Of a stretch of DNA of 64,000 bases, positions 8,277 to 16,814 are shown piece after piece. The notes under the pieces are model-generated. The model worked only from the letters and a program-made list of their open reading frames with translations. It was not told the origin of the DNA and searched no databases. Every line of letters begins with the position of its first letter. Position 1 is the first letter of the stretch. Position numbers and translations under genes: made by a program. Source of the stretch: Paenirhizobium cremeum (lineage in GTDB: Bacteria > Pseudomonadota > Alphaproteobacteria > Rhizobiales > Rhizobiaceae); NCBI RefSeq assembly GCF_022884085.1, contig NZ_JAGGCS010000001.1, positions 310,001 to 374,000 on the forward strand. The letters run 5' to 3'.

Positions 8277-9181
8277 GCGGAAAAGACGGCCGGATCGATC
8301 CGCGTCCAGCTTTCGTCCATCTGGTTGCGGAACCATGTCATTTGCCGCTTGGCATATTGCCGGGTCGCGGCCGACGCCGTCTCGACGACCTCCGGCCTCG
8401 TAGTCTCGCCCCTCAGCATCGCCGCGATGTGCGAAACGCCGATCGCCTTCATTGCCGGCATGTCGGGAGAAAGCCCAAGCGCCAGAAGGGCTTCGACCTC
8501 CTCGACCGCACCCTCTTCGAACATGCGGGAGAAGCGCCGGTTGATCCGCTCATGCAGCACCGCCCTGTCGGGCAACACCACGAATTTGCGGGCGCGGGCG
8601 GGGTCGACCAGCATCGGACCGGCCTTGCCCTGGAAATCCGCGATCGAACGCCCGGTCGCCTCCAGCAATTCCAGCGCGCGCACGATCCGCTGCCCGTCCT
8701 GCGGGTTAAGGCGGCCCGCCACCGCGGGATCGCGCAGGGCGAGCTCGCGGTGAAGCGACTCCGCTCCCTCCGTGGACAATCGATTCCGCAGCGTTGCACG
8801 TATCTCCTCCGGCACGGCCGGCATGTCCGAAAGCCCGCCGGTCAGCGCTTTGAAATAGAGACCCGTCCCACCAACGATCACGGGCAATGCGGCACGATCC
8901 TTCAGCCGGGCCAGCAATGCGCCGGTTTCGCGCAGCCAGTCGCCGGTCGAATAGGCATCGCCGGGGGGCACATGCCCGTAGAGATGGTGAGGAACCCCTT
9001 CCATCTCTGCTTTCGACGGGCGGGCAGTCAGCACCCGCAGAACATCGTAGACCTGCATGCTGTCGGCATTGACCACGTGCCCGCCGAAACGCTTTGCGAA
9101 ATCGAGCGCCAGGGCGGACTTGCCGCTGGCGGTCGGCCCGGTTATCAGGATCGCGTCGATATCTGTTCCAAGGTTCTCCAT
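8261..9181 (-). CDS. miaA: tRNA dimethylallyltransferase
   Basis: A 306-residue enzyme adding a dimethylallyl group to the N6 of A37 in tRNAs that read U-starting codons. The N-terminal P-loop ILITGPTASGKSALALDFA, the substrate-contacting NADSMQVYDVLRVLTARPS, VIVGGTGLYFKAL and the late RQYAKRQMTWFRNQ are all present. I chose the ATG at 9181 because GAGG lies six bases upstream; the ATG at 9184 also exists. Its start is one base from the divergent serB start, so each promoter must lie inside the neighbouring coding region. The 3' end overlaps the HerA-like gene. Confidence 0.95.
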   Translation of the reverse strand: MENLGTDIDAILITGPTASGKSALALDFAKRFGGHVVNADSMQVYDVLRVLTARPSKAEMEGVPHHLYGHVPPGDAYSTGDWLRETGALLARLKDRAALPVIVGGTGLYFKALTGGLSDMPAVPEEIRATLRNRLSTEGAESLHRELALRDPAVAGRLNPQDGQRIVRALELLEATGRSIADFQGKAGPMLVDPARARKFVVLPDRAVLHERINRRFSRMFEEGAVEEVEALLALGLSPDMPAMKAIGVSHIAAMLRGETTRPEVVETASAATRQYAKRQMTWFRNQMDESWTRIDPAVFSAQSLR

Positions 9182-9182
9182 C

Positions 9183-10073
9183 ATGGCCCTCGTTGCCACG
9201 CTTATTGCCAATCCGTCAAATCCCGTTCTCGTCCCCGCCGTTGCGGAAATGGCCGCGGAAGCCGTGAAGGCCTCCGGCCTCTACTGGCTCGCCGACGGGA
9301 TTGCCTGCGATATCGCGCTAAAGGACGACACGGACGCCTCCGGGGCGACCGCCGCCATTCGCGCGGTTATCGACGGGCAGCCGGTGGATCTCGCCATTCA
9401 GGACGCCGACACCAGACGCAAGAAGTTCCTGATCGCCGACATGGACTCGACCATGATCGGCCAGGAATGTATCGACGAACTGGCCGCCGAGGTCGGCCTG
9501 AAGGAAAAGGTGTCGGCGATTACCGCGCGCGCGATGAACGGCGAAATCGCCTTCGAACCCGCCCTTCGCGAACGGGTCGCGCTGCTCAAGGGCTTGCCGG
9601 TCACCGTGATCGACGACGTGATCGCCAAGCGTATTACCCTGACATCCGGCGGACCGGAACTGATCGCCACGATGAAGGCGAAAGGTCACTACACCGCTCT
9701 GGTCTCCGGCGGGTTCACGGTCTTCACCGCGCGCATCGCCGCAGCCCTCGGCTTCCATGAGAACCGCGCCAACATCCTGATCGAGGCAGACGGCGCCCTT
9801 GTCGGCGAAGTCGTCGAGCCGATCCTCGGCAAGCAGGCCAAGGTTGACGCCCTGCTGGACATCAGCCGAAAGCTCGGCATTGATCCTTTCGACGCAATTG
9901 CCGTCGGCGACGGCGCCAACGATCTCGGCATGCTGGAACGCGCCGGATCGGGCGTGGCGCTCCATGCCAAGCCCGCCGTCGCAGCGCAGGCGAAGATCCG
10001 TATCGATCACGGCGACCTCACCGCGCTCCTCTACCTGCAGGGCTACCGAAAGACGGATTTCGTCACGCCCTGA
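9183..10073 (+). CDS. serB: Phosphoserine phosphatase
   Basis: A 296-residue HAD-family enzyme for the last step of serine synthesis, phosphoserine to serine. The N-terminal ~75 residues are a regulatory-type domain. The catalytic motif I, DMDST, is at residues 86-90 (nucleophile Asp86, acid/base Asp88). Motif II lies in TALVSGGFTVF, and the metal-binding loop is AVGDGANDLGMLERAG. The ATG at 9183 is immediately next to the divergent miaA start. A GC-rich hairpin at 10103-10133 follows the gene. Confidence 0.96.
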   Translation: MALVATLIANPSNPVLVPAVAEMAAEAVKASGLYWLADGIACDIALKDDTDASGATAAIRAVIDGQPVDLAIQDADTRRKKFLIADMDSTMIGQECIDELAAEVGLKEKVSAITARAMNGEIAFEPALRERVALLKGLPVTVIDDVIAKRITLTSGGPELIATMKAKGHYTALVSGGFTVFTARIAAALGFHENRANILIEADGALVGEVVEPILGKQAKVDALLDISRKLGIDPFDAIAVGDGANDLGMLERAGSGVALHAKPAVAAQAKIRIDHGDLTALLYLQGYRKTDFVTP

Positions 10074-10102
10074 CGCAAGCCCGGCGGGCTTGACCGGAAC
10101 AA

Positions 10103-10133
10103 ACGGCCTCCGCGCGGATGCGCAGGAGGCCGT
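10103..10133. terminator. Hairpin between convergent serB and degP
   Basis: ACGGCCTCC (10103-10111) pairs exactly with GGAGGCCGT (10125-10133), with an inner GCGC/GCGC pair and a GGAT loop. It lies between the two convergent stop codons. There is no clear T run on either side, so termination efficiency is uncertain; a smaller AAGCCC/GGGCTT hairpin precedes it. Confidence 0.5.
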
Positions 10134-10190
10134 CTGAAGAACGAACGGATCGGCAAACGCCGCCCGCCATCGTCGAAAAACGAACGCACG

Positions 10191-11768
10191 CTATTCGAGC
10201 GGTACAGCCACAAGCCTGAGGTTGCCCTCGCCGTCGGCCACCATCAGATGCGCGCTACGGCGTCCCTCGCCCTTCAGCGCGGCCAACATATCGACGACAT
10301 CCTTCGGCACCTGCACGAATTCCTGCGCCACCTCGACAATCACCTGTCCCACCTTCAGGCCTTTTCCCTCGGCCTGCGAACCCGGCAAGACCTTGGTGAT
10401 AACGACGCCTTCGACACTTTCGGCGATGGAATAGGTTTTGCGGGCAGCGTCGTCCAGCTGCGCCAGTTCAACCCCGATGAGATCCTCGGACATCGGCCCG
10501 GAGACACTGCCTTGATCGGCGGGCGACTGCTGGTCTTCCTCGATCGTACCGTCGTCGTCGGGCGAGGGTTCGCCACCGTCGTCGGGCGGGGTGACGCTTT
10601 CGCCGTCGCCATCCGACGGCTCCTGCGACGGTTCATCGGCCTTGGCCTGCTGTTCGTCTTCGAGACGACCGAGCTTGACCCTCAGGGTCTCTTCCTTACC
10701 GTCGCGCAGGACAACGACATCCACATCCGCCCCGACGCTGCTCTCTGCAACGATGCGCACGAGATCGCGCGTGTCCGCCACCTTCTTGCCGTTGAACGCA
10801 ACGATCACGTCGCCGACCTTGATCGGGCCGTTTTCGACCGGCCCGCCCTTGACGACGCCGCTGACGAGGGCGCCTCGGGCCTTGCCAACGATGCCGACGC
10901 TCTCGGCCACCTCGTCCGTCACCGGCTGGATGCGCACGCCGAGCCAGCCGCGCCGCGTCTCGCCGAACTCCATCAGCTGCTTGATGACATTTTCGGCAAG
11001 CTCCGTCGGAACCGCGAAACCGATACCGATGGACCCGCCGCTCGGCGAGATGATAGCCGTGTTGATGCCGATGACCTCGCCCTTCATGTTGAACAGCGGA
11101 CCGCCGGAATTGCCCTTGTTGATCGCGGCATCGGTCTGGATGAAATTGTCGTAGGGGCCGGCATTGATGTTGCGGCCGCTGGCCGAGATGATGCCGACGG
11201 TGACCGAGCCGCCAAGGCCGAAGGGGTTGCCGATCGCCATGACCCAGTCGCCGATGCGCATGGTCCGCGAGTCACCGAATTTAACCGACTTGAGCGGGGC
11301 CGGCGGCTCCACCTTCAGCACGGAGAGATCGGTTTTCGTGTCGGTGCCGACCAGCTTGGCCTTGAGCTTGGAGCCATCGGGAAAGATGGCCTCGATATCG
11401 TCGGCGTTCTCGATCACGTGATTGTTGGTGACGATGAAGCCGCTCGGATCGATGACGAAGCCGGAGCCCAGCGAATTGACCTTGTTGTTGCCGCCGTCGC
11501 CGCCGCGATTCTTGAAGAAATCCTCGAAAAGCTCCTGGAAGGGAGAACCCTCCGGCAGCTTCGGCATCGGCACGTCCCGCTCCTCCTTCACGCTCTGCGA
11601 GGTGGAGATGTTGACGACCGCATCCAGCAGGCCTGCGGCGAGATCGGCAACGGATTCAGGCCCTTGCGCCAGCACGGGCCGCGGCGCGGCAAGGGCGCCG
11701 ACGGCAAGGGCTGTCCCCACCAGGAATGCTGGAAGGAGAAGATGGCGCTTGCGGGCGTCGACGGTCAT
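10191..11768 (-). CDS. degP: Periplasmic serine endoprotease of the DegP/HtrA (Do) family
   Basis: A 525-residue protein that degrades or refolds damaged envelope proteins. A signal peptide (basic start, LLPAFLVGTALAVGALA, cleavage near VLAQ) is followed by the trypsin-like domain with the triad His117 (TNNHVIE), Asp147 (TDLSVLK) and Ser221 (GNSGGP). PDZ1 spans ~270-368 and PDZ2 ~428-525. Between them sits a ~58-residue acidic Asp/Glu/Pro/Ser-rich linker (371-428), longer than in typical DegP. AAGGAAG precedes the ATG. It lies downstream of hflK-hflC-DUF2065 on the same strand, a quality-control cluster; the 97-base gap leaves room for its own promoter. Confidence 0.94.
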   Translation of the reverse strand: MTVDARKRHLLLPAFLVGTALAVGALAAPRPVLAQGPESVADLAAGLLDAVVNISTSQSVKEERDVPMPKLPEGSPFQELFEDFFKNRGGDGGNNKVNSLGSGFVIDPSGFIVTNNHVIENADDIEAIFPDGSKLKAKLVGTDTKTDLSVLKVEPPAPLKSVKFGDSRTMRIGDWVMAIGNPFGLGGSVTVGIISASGRNINAGPYDNFIQTDAAINKGNSGGPLFNMKGEVIGINTAIISPSGGSIGIGFAVPTELAENVIKQLMEFGETRRGWLGVRIQPVTDEVAESVGIVGKARGALVSGVVKGGPVENGPIKVGDVIVAFNGKKVADTRDLVRIVAESSVGADVDVVVLRDGKEETLRVKLGRLEDEQQAKADEPSQEPSDGDGESVTPPDDGGEPSPDDDGTIEEDQQSPADQGSVSGPMSEDLIGVELAQLDDAARKTYSIAESVEGVVITKVLPGSQAEGKGLKVGQVIVEVAQEFVQVPKDVVDMLAALKGEGRRSAHLMVADGEGNLRLVAVPLE

Positions 11769-11865
11769 GAGGCTTCCTTTGCGGTTCGGAGATCGCTTTT
11801 TGGCGACAGCATAAGGCGGAATGATGAAAGGTTAAATCAATTTCAGGCGAGACCGGGGCGCCCCG

Positions 11866-12051
11866 TCATCCGCGAAGCAGCCACACAAGCCCCACTCCGC
11901 AGGCGATCGCGACAAGGCCGGAGAGACGCAACTGCCCCTCCGGAATATCCGGCAGCAAACGCGCCATTTTCACAAGCAAACGAGGGGCCAGTGCATAGAC
12001 CAGCCCCTCGATGATGAGAAAGAACGCCACGCCCGTCAGAAAATCCGACAT
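11866..12051 (-). CDS. DUF2065 family small membrane protein
   Basis: A 61-residue protein with two hydrophobic segments (FLTGVAFFLIIEGLVYALAP and LSGLVAIACGVGLVWLLRG) joined by a short polar loop with PDIPEGQLR. This is the DUF2065 (YjeT-like) family, commonly encoded next to hflK-hflC. It starts ten bases after the hflC stop and is clearly part of that operon. A role with the HflKC complex is suggested only by position. The longer open frame reaching to 12345 is a shadow of hflC. Confidence 0.85.
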   Translation of the reverse strand: MSDFLTGVAFFLIIEGLVYALAPRLLVKMARLLPDIPEGQLRLSGLVAIACGVGLVWLLRG

Positions 12052-12061
12052 GGCGTGCCGG

Positions 12062-12976
12062 TCAGTTGTTGGCGGCAGGCGCCGGCGCTGGCGTGGCCGG
12101 AGCCGTCGTTCCGTTGAAATAACGGAAGAACTCGGAGTCGGGCGAAAGGACCATCGTCGTGCCGGTACTGGACAGCGCGCCGTTATAGGCCCGCATCGAA
12201 CGATAGAACTCGAAGAAGTCCGGGTCACGCGAGAAGGCTTCGGCAAACACGCGGTTGCGTTCCGCATCGCCCTCGCCTCGCAGCACTTCCGAATCCCGCT
12301 GTGCTTCCGCCTGGATCTCGACGACCTGGCGGTCGGCGATTGCACGGCGCCGCTGGCCTTCCTCGTTACCGCGGGCGCGGATAAGTTCGGCTTCCGCCAG
12401 ACGTTCGGCCTTCATGCGGTCGAAGGTCTGCTGGGAGACTTCCTGCGTCAGGTCGGTGCGGCGGATGCGCACGTCCTCGATGGTGATGCCGAGCGATTCG
12501 GCATCGGCCCGAAGATCGTCGCGAACCTCCTGCATCATCGAGGCGCGGGCATCCGAAAGCGCGGCCTCGAAGCCTCTCAGACCGTAGACCCGGCGCAACG
12601 AAGCATCGAGACGGGTGGTGAGGCGGGTTTCGGCGGCATCGCGGTCGCCAGAAACGGTCTCGCGGAAACGGCGGGCATCGGTGATCTTGTAGACCACGAA
12701 GGCATCGACCTCGTAGAACTTGCCGCCCGAGACCTGCACGCGGATATTGTCGAGATCGAAGCGGAGCGCCTGATCTTCCACATACTGGACACGGTCGGCA
12801 TCGGCGAAGGCGAAGGGCAGCTTGAAGTAGAGGCCCGGCTCCTTGTAGACGGCCTGGATCTGGCCGAAGCGCACCACGATTGCCTGCTGCCGTTCGTTGA
12901 CGACGAAGACCGACGAGTAGACGAGAAGCAGAAGGGCGGCAAAGCCGATCAGGATATAGGCAAGGCGATTGGACAT
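12062..12976 (-). CDS. hflC: Membrane protease regulator HflC (SPFH/band 7)
   Basis: A 304-residue inner-membrane protein that with HflK forms a cage around the FtsH protease. The N-terminal anchor is LAYILIGFAALLLLVYSSVFVV, followed by the SPFH domain (RQQAIVVRFGQ, PGLYFKLPF) and a long helical region rich in Glu, Arg and Ala (RARGNEEGQRRRAIADRQV). The C-terminus is an Ala/Pro tail (TTAPATPAPAPAANN) in the periplasm. Three bases separate it from the hflK stop, so translation is probably coupled. Confidence 0.96.
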   Translation of the reverse strand: MSNRLAYILIGFAALLLLVYSSVFVVNERQQAIVVRFGQIQAVYKEPGLYFKLPFAFADADRVQYVEDQALRFDLDNIRVQVSGGKFYEVDAFVVYKITDARRFRETVSGDRDAAETRLTTRLDASLRRVYGLRGFEAALSDARASMMQEVRDDLRADAESLGITIEDVRIRRTDLTQEVSQQTFDRMKAERLAEAELIRARGNEEGQRRRAIADRQVVEIQAEAQRDSEVLRGEGDAERNRVFAEAFSRDPDFFEFYRSMRAYNGALSSTGTTMVLSPDSEFFRYFNGTTAPATPAPAPAANN

Positions 12977-12979
12977 GGA

Positions 12980-14080
12980 TCAATTGCCTCCCTGCTGGGT
13001 CTGGTTCTGGCTCTGGCCCATGCGGCCGATCTCGTTGAGCGGCAGATAAGGCACAACGCCCTGTTTCTCGTCGATGATGACCTTGTTGGAGTTTTTCAGA
13101 ACCTGCTCCATGGTTTCGAGATAGAGGCGCTTGCGGGTCACGTCCGGCGCCTTGCTGTATTCCTCGTAGATGTCGACGAAGCGCTGGGCCTCACCCTGGG
13201 CTTCCTTAACGACGCGGTCCTTGTAGGCAGCCGCTTCTTCGCGGATCTGCGCGGCCTGACCGCGAGCCTGGCCAAGCTGCTGGTTGGCATACTTGTTGGC
13301 TTCCTCGACAAACCTGTCTTCATCCTGCTCGGCACGCTGCACTTCGTCGAAGGCATCGGCCACTTCGCGCGGCGGAGCCGCATCCTCGATGGCGACCGCG
13401 TTGATCGAGATCCCGGCGCCATAGGTGTCCATGGTGCCCTGGATGATCGCCTTCACGTCGGCGGCGATCTGCTGGCGCGCATCGCGGAAGATGTCCTGCG
13501 CCGGACGGCGGCCGACGACTTCGCGCATGGCGCTTTCGGCGACCTGCTGCAGCGTCTGCGGCGGGTTTTCGATGTTGAACAGATAGGCCTTCGGATCGCT
13601 GACCGTGAAGAGGACCGAGAACTGCACATTGACGATGTTCTGGTCACCGGAAAGCATCAGGCCGGCGCTCGACGAAGACGACGCCTTGGCGCCGACATTC
13701 TGCTGTTGCTCGGTCACCTTGACGATTTCGACGGTCTCGAACGGCCACATGTGGAAATGCAGGCCCGGCATCGAGATCTCTTCCTGGGGCTTGCCGAAGC
13801 GCAGTTCCACGCCGCGCTCGTCCGGCTGTACCGTGTAGATGGCCTGCATGACCCAGAATGCACCGAGCACGAGAAGCAGGATCACCACCACGCCGCCATT
13901 GAAGCCGCCCGGCACGATGTTCTTCAGCCTGTCCTGACCGCGGCGGATAAGATCCTCGAGGTCGGGCGGCGTATTGCCACCGCCACCGCGCGGCCGGTTG
14001 GGTCCCTGCCCCCAGGGTCCCTGATTGTTACCACCGCCGCCGCCCCATGGGCCGCCGCCGTTCTGATTGCTCCAGGGCAT
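12980..14080 (-). CDS. hflK: Membrane protease regulator HflK (SPFH/band 7)
   Basis: A 366-residue partner of HflC. The cytoplasmic N-terminus is Gly/Asn/Pro-rich (NQNGGGPWGGGGGNNQGPW), typical of HflK, followed by LEDLIRRGQDRLKNIVPGG, one transmembrane helix (GVVVILLLVLGAFWVMQAIYTV) and the SPFH domain (PDERGVELRFGKP). The ATG at 14080 has AGAGG five bases upstream; a longer frame to 14128 lacks family similarity. It is the first gene of hflK-hflC-DUF2065(-degP), with a promoter in the gap to folA. Confidence 0.96.
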   Translation of the reverse strand: MPWSNQNGGGPWGGGGGNNQGPWGQGPNRPRGGGGNTPPDLEDLIRRGQDRLKNIVPGGFNGGVVVILLLVLGAFWVMQAIYTVQPDERGVELRFGKPQEEISMPGLHFHMWPFETVEIVKVTEQQQNVGAKASSSSSAGLMLSGDQNIVNVQFSVLFTVSDPKAYLFNIENPPQTLQQVAESAMREVVGRRPAQDIFRDARQQIAADVKAIIQGTMDTYGAGISINAVAIEDAAPPREVADAFDEVQRAEQDEDRFVEEANKYANQQLGQARGQAAQIREEAAAYKDRVVKEAQGEAQRFVDIYEEYSKAPDVTRKRLYLETMEQVLKNSNKVIIDEKQGVVPYLPLNEIGRMGQSQNQTQQGGN

Positions 14081-14158
14081 CAATACCTCTTTGTTTGCAA
14101 GTGCTCCCATCGTTCCAGCCGCCGACACTCACGGGCCGCGGACGGAACGCTCGTCCCG

Positions 14159-14187
14159 TTATAGGTATCGGGCCGAGGCCTTTCAAC
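14159..14187 (-). promoter_or_regulatory. Promoter for the hflKC operon
   Basis: On the minus strand GTTGAA (plus 14182-14187) and CTATAA (plus 14159-14164) are separated by exactly 17 bases, a close fit to the rhizobial housekeeping pattern CTTGAC-N17-CTATAT. It lies about 80 bases before hflK, in the gap after folA. Confidence 0.6.
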
Positions 14188-14195
14188 GGAAAGTA

Positions 14196-14217
14196 CCTAA
14201 CTTCTTCTGCAGTTAGG
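14196..14217 (-). terminator. Hairpin after folA
   Basis: CCTAACT (14196-14202) and AGTTAGG (14211-14217) form an exact 7-bp inverted repeat with an 8-base loop, 13 bases after the folA stop and just upstream of the hflK promoter. No U run follows, so it may only slow the polymerase or protect the 3' end. Confidence 0.35.
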
Positions 14218-14229
14218 GAAAATAATACG

Positions 14230-14754
14230 TTATGCCGCAGTGCGGCGCCGATAGACGGCGTAGCGCGTGGGATAATTGTCCTTCTCACCGGCGGGAACCG
14301 ACGTTTCCTGCACCTTCTCGAAAAGTGCCGGGTCTATCTCGGGAAAAACGGTATCGCCGTCGACCTCGGCCTCGACATGGGTCACGTGCAGAACATCCGC
14401 GAATGGCAATGCCTGCCGGTAGATCTCGCCGCCGCCGGCGATGCAAACCTCGTCGACACCGGTTTCGATCGCAATTTCCCTCGCTCTTTCAAGGGCTTCT
14501 TCGAGGCTGTGCGCCATGGAGACGTCCGGCATGGCGATCTCCGCGCCACGGCTGACGATCACATGCGGCCGCCCCGGCAGCGGCTTGCCGCCGACGGATT
14601 CGAAAGTCTTCCGCCCCATCACCAGCGGCTTGCCCAGGGTGAGCGCCTTGAAGCGCTTGAGGTCGGTCGAGAGCTTCCAGGGCATGTCGCCATCGCGCCC
14701 GATCACATTGTTGGCCGCCATCGCGACCACGATCACAATTTCGGGATTGGACAT
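14230..14754 (-). CDS. folA: Dihydrofolate reductase
   Basis: A 174-residue NADPH-dependent enzyme regenerating tetrahydrofolate from dihydrofolate, the by-product of thymidylate synthase. Typical landmarks are IVVAMAANNVIGRDGDMPWKL (substrate pocket Asp and Trp), LVMGRKTFESVGGKPLPGR, and CIAGGGEIYRQALPFAD for the cofactor. It follows thyA after 32 bases on the same strand, the usual functional pairing. Confidence 0.97.
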   Translation of the reverse strand: MSNPEIVIVVAMAANNVIGRDGDMPWKLSTDLKRFKALTLGKPLVMGRKTFESVGGKPLPGRPHVIVSRGAEIAMPDVSMAHSLEEALERAREIAIETGVDEVCIAGGGEIYRQALPFADVLHVTHVEAEVDGDTVFPEIDPALFEKVQETSVPAGEKDNYPTRYAVYRRRTAA

Positions 14755-14786
14755 TTCCTGTCTTTCGTGAATACCCGTCCTGGATA

Positions 14787-15581
14787 TCAGACGGCGATCG
14801 GCGCCTTGATGCTTGCCTCGGCCTCGTAGCCTTCGAGGCTGAAGTCCTCGAAGCGGAACGAGAAGATGTCGCGCACCTGCGGATTGATCCGCATCGTCGG
14901 CAAGGGCTTCGGCGTTCGGGAAAGCTGCAGCCTCGCCTGATCGAAATGATTGGCGTAGAGATGGGCGTCACCGAGCGTGTGGACGAAATCGCCGGGCTCG
15001 AGATCCGTCACCTGCGCCACCATCATCGTCAGGAGAGCATAGGAAGCGATGTTGAACGGCACGCCGAGGAAGATATCGGCGGAGCGCTGGTAAAGCTGGC
15101 AGGAAAGCCGGCCATCCGCCACATAGAACTGGAACAGGCAGTGGCAGGGCGGCAGCGCCATATTGTCCACCTCTGCCGGGTTCCAGGCGGAAACGATATG
15201 TCGGCGCGAACTGGGGTTCTTGCGGACGCCTTCCACCAGATTGGCGATCTGGTCGATATGACCGCCGTCACCGGTCGGCCAGGAACGCCATTGCGCACCG
15301 TAAACCGGCCCGAGATTGCCGTTCCCGTCGGCCCATTCGTCCCAGATGGTGACGCCGTGCTCGTGCAGGTAGGCAATATTGGTGTCCCCTCTCAGGAACC
15401 ACAGCAGTTCATGGATGATCGAGCGGAGATGCAGTTTCTTGGTGGTGAGAACGGGAAAGCCCTGACCAAGATCGAAGCGCATCTGGTAGCCGAAGACCGA
15501 GCGCGTGCCGGTGCCGGTCCGGTCGCCACGGTCGGTTCCGTTGTCCATCACGTGCTTCAGGAGATCGAGATACTGCTTCAT
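14787..15581 (-). CDS. thyA: Thymidylate synthase
   Basis: A 264-residue enzyme methylating dUMP to dTMP with methylene-tetrahydrofolate. Landmarks are [15 protein letters not shown] at the start, [18 protein letters not shown] (phosphate-binding Arg), [14 protein letters not shown], and [11 protein letters not shown] with the catalytic Cys near residue 146. It ends KAPIAV as usual. The ATG at 15581 fits the family; the open frame extends to 15755 without similarity. It is the first gene of thyA-folA. Confidence 0.97.
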   Translation of the reverse strand: MKQYLDLLKHVMDNGTDRGDRTGTGTRSVFGYQMRFDLGQGFPVLTTKKLHLRSIIHELLWFLRGDTNIAYLHEHGVTIWDEWADGNGNLGPVYGAQWRSWPTGDGGHIDQIANLVEGVRKNPSSRRHIVSAWNPAEVDNMALPPCHCLFQFYVADGRLSCQLYQRSADIFLGVPFNIASYALLTMMVAQVTDLEPGDFVHTLGDAHLYANHFDQARLQLSRTPKPLPTMRINPQVRDIFSFRFEDFSLEGYEAEASIKAPIAV

Positions 15582-15732
15582 TGTTCCGTCATTCGACTCA
15601 AGGGAAAGGCTCCGCAGTATAGTGTCCCGACGTCTGGGAACCAAGATGCGGATCGGATTTCCCCCGGTTATCGCAGGCCTCGGACATTCTTGGCTTCCCC
15701 TGACCCGATGACCGGAAAGAGCTGCCGCCCCC

Positions 15733-15761
15733 CTTTTCAATATGACAGGAAACACCTATAT
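15733..15761 (+). promoter_or_regulatory. Promoter of ssrA
   Basis: CTTTTC (15733-15738), 17 bases, then CTATAT (15756-15761). The -10 is a perfect match to the rhizobial consensus, the spacing is exact and the -35 matches 4 of 6. It would start transcription near 15768, about 50 bases before the acceptor piece of tmRNA. Confidence 0.6.
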
Positions 15762-15767
15762 CACTCC

Positions 15768-16097
15768 TGCCGGCTTTCGGGCCGGCTATGGCAATAAACG
15801 GTCGGTGTAATAAACCTATTGGACCCGGGGGCGGTACCCGGCGCCTCCACCAAAAACCGGTCGGTCGCGATGACCGGCTTTTGATGGGGGCGAAACAGGA
15901 TCGACAAGGGCGTAAAGATCGAACTTTTGCTCGGCATGATACCGCCGTTATCGGGTCACAAGTGTAGTTGCAAACGACAACAACGCTAAGGGTTACGCTC
16001 TCGCTGCCTAATGGCGGTGCGGGAAACCCACACTAAAGCCCTCTAGGTTAGCCCCTTGAGGCGGGGTTCGAAGGCACCTGGCAACAGAAGCCTTCAC
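15768..16097 (+). ncRNA. ssrA: Transfer-messenger RNA, circularly permuted two-piece form
   Basis: The alphaproteobacterial permuted order is visible. The acceptor piece comes first: T-stem CCGGG (15825-15829)/CCCGG (15837-15841) with a 7-base loop, acceptor 3' strand CGCCTCC (15842-15848) and encoded A-CCA (15849-15852). An intervening loop is followed by the coding piece starting GGGGGCG at 15886, which pairs with CGCCTCC, including the third-position G-U pair that marks alanine identity. The tag frame runs 15970-16011, encoding ANDNNAKGYALAA and TAA. Pseudoknot-like repeats follow, e.g. GAAGGC/GCCTTC near 16069-16095. Outer ends are estimates. tmRNA rescues stalled ribosomes and tags the products for ClpXP; sspB is the next gene. 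Confidence 0.95.
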
Positions 16098-16250
16098 CTA
16101 ACTCCTTTCCCTCATTCTTCCTCGCCTACCCCCTTCCGCCAAAATCATGTATTGTCTCCCGATATGACTCGTCACCGGGGGCTTTCCCGCTGTCCGGCGC
16201 CATGGCATATAGCCGTGGAAAGACGTCACAGGAAAGAAAGACAGGACCAT

Positions 16251-16757
16251 ATGGCGCAGGACCATATTCGCTACGACATTCTGGCTCAGGACGCGCTGCG
16301 CGGTGTCATCCGCAAGGTTTTGACGGAGGTCGCAGCCACCGGCCGTCTGCCGGGTGACCACCACTTCTTCATCACCTTCCTGACCGGGGCGCCGGGCGTG
16401 CGCATCTCCCAGCACCTGAAGGCCAAATACGCCGAGCAGATGACCATCGTCATCCAGCACCAGTTCTGGGACCTCAAGGTTTCCGACAGCCAGTTCGAAA
16501 TCGGGCTTTCCTTCTCCGACACACCGGAAAAGCTGGTCATTCCGTTCAACGCGATTCGCGGTTTTTATGATCCCTCCGTGAACTTCGAGCTCGAATTCGA
16601 CGTGCCGCTCGCGGAAGAAGACGAGGAAGGCGCGGAGATCACCGCCTATCCCGTCTCCGCTGTCGCCGAACACACGGAAGAAACGGCTGAAAAGCCGGCC
16701 GAAGAGAAGAAGGAAGGTTCCGTCGTTTCCCTCGACGCATTCCGCAAGAAGCAGTGA
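16251..16757 (+). CDS. sspB: SspB, alpha-type ClpXP adaptor
   Basis: A 168-residue adaptor that binds the ssrA tag and tethers tagged proteins to ClpX. Residues 1-~122 form the SspB fold (IRYDILAQDALRGVIRKVL, then HHFFITFLTGAPGVRISQHL, and IPFNAIRGFYDPSVNFELEF). A ~35-residue acidic, probably flexible linker follows, and the conserved C-terminal tail GSVVSLDAFRKKQ (156-168) sits where the ClpX-binding tail of SspB lies. The ATG at 16251 is the family start. It follows ssrA directly, so RNA, tag and adaptor are neighbours. A small CGCCTC/GAGGCG hairpin separates it from the DUF4169 gene. Confidence 0.94.
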   Translation: MAQDHIRYDILAQDALRGVIRKVLTEVAATGRLPGDHHFFITFLTGAPGVRISQHLKAKYAEQMTIVIQHQFWDLKVSDSQFEIGLSFSDTPEKLVIPFNAIRGFYDPSVNFELEFDVPLAEEDEEGAEITAYPVSAVAEHTEETAEKPAEEKKEGSVVSLDAFRKKQ

Positions 16758-16814
16758 TCTGAGATCCGGGGCGCCTCCAAGAGGCGTCCTCTTCCAGCCG
16801 CCGGAACATCAAAG

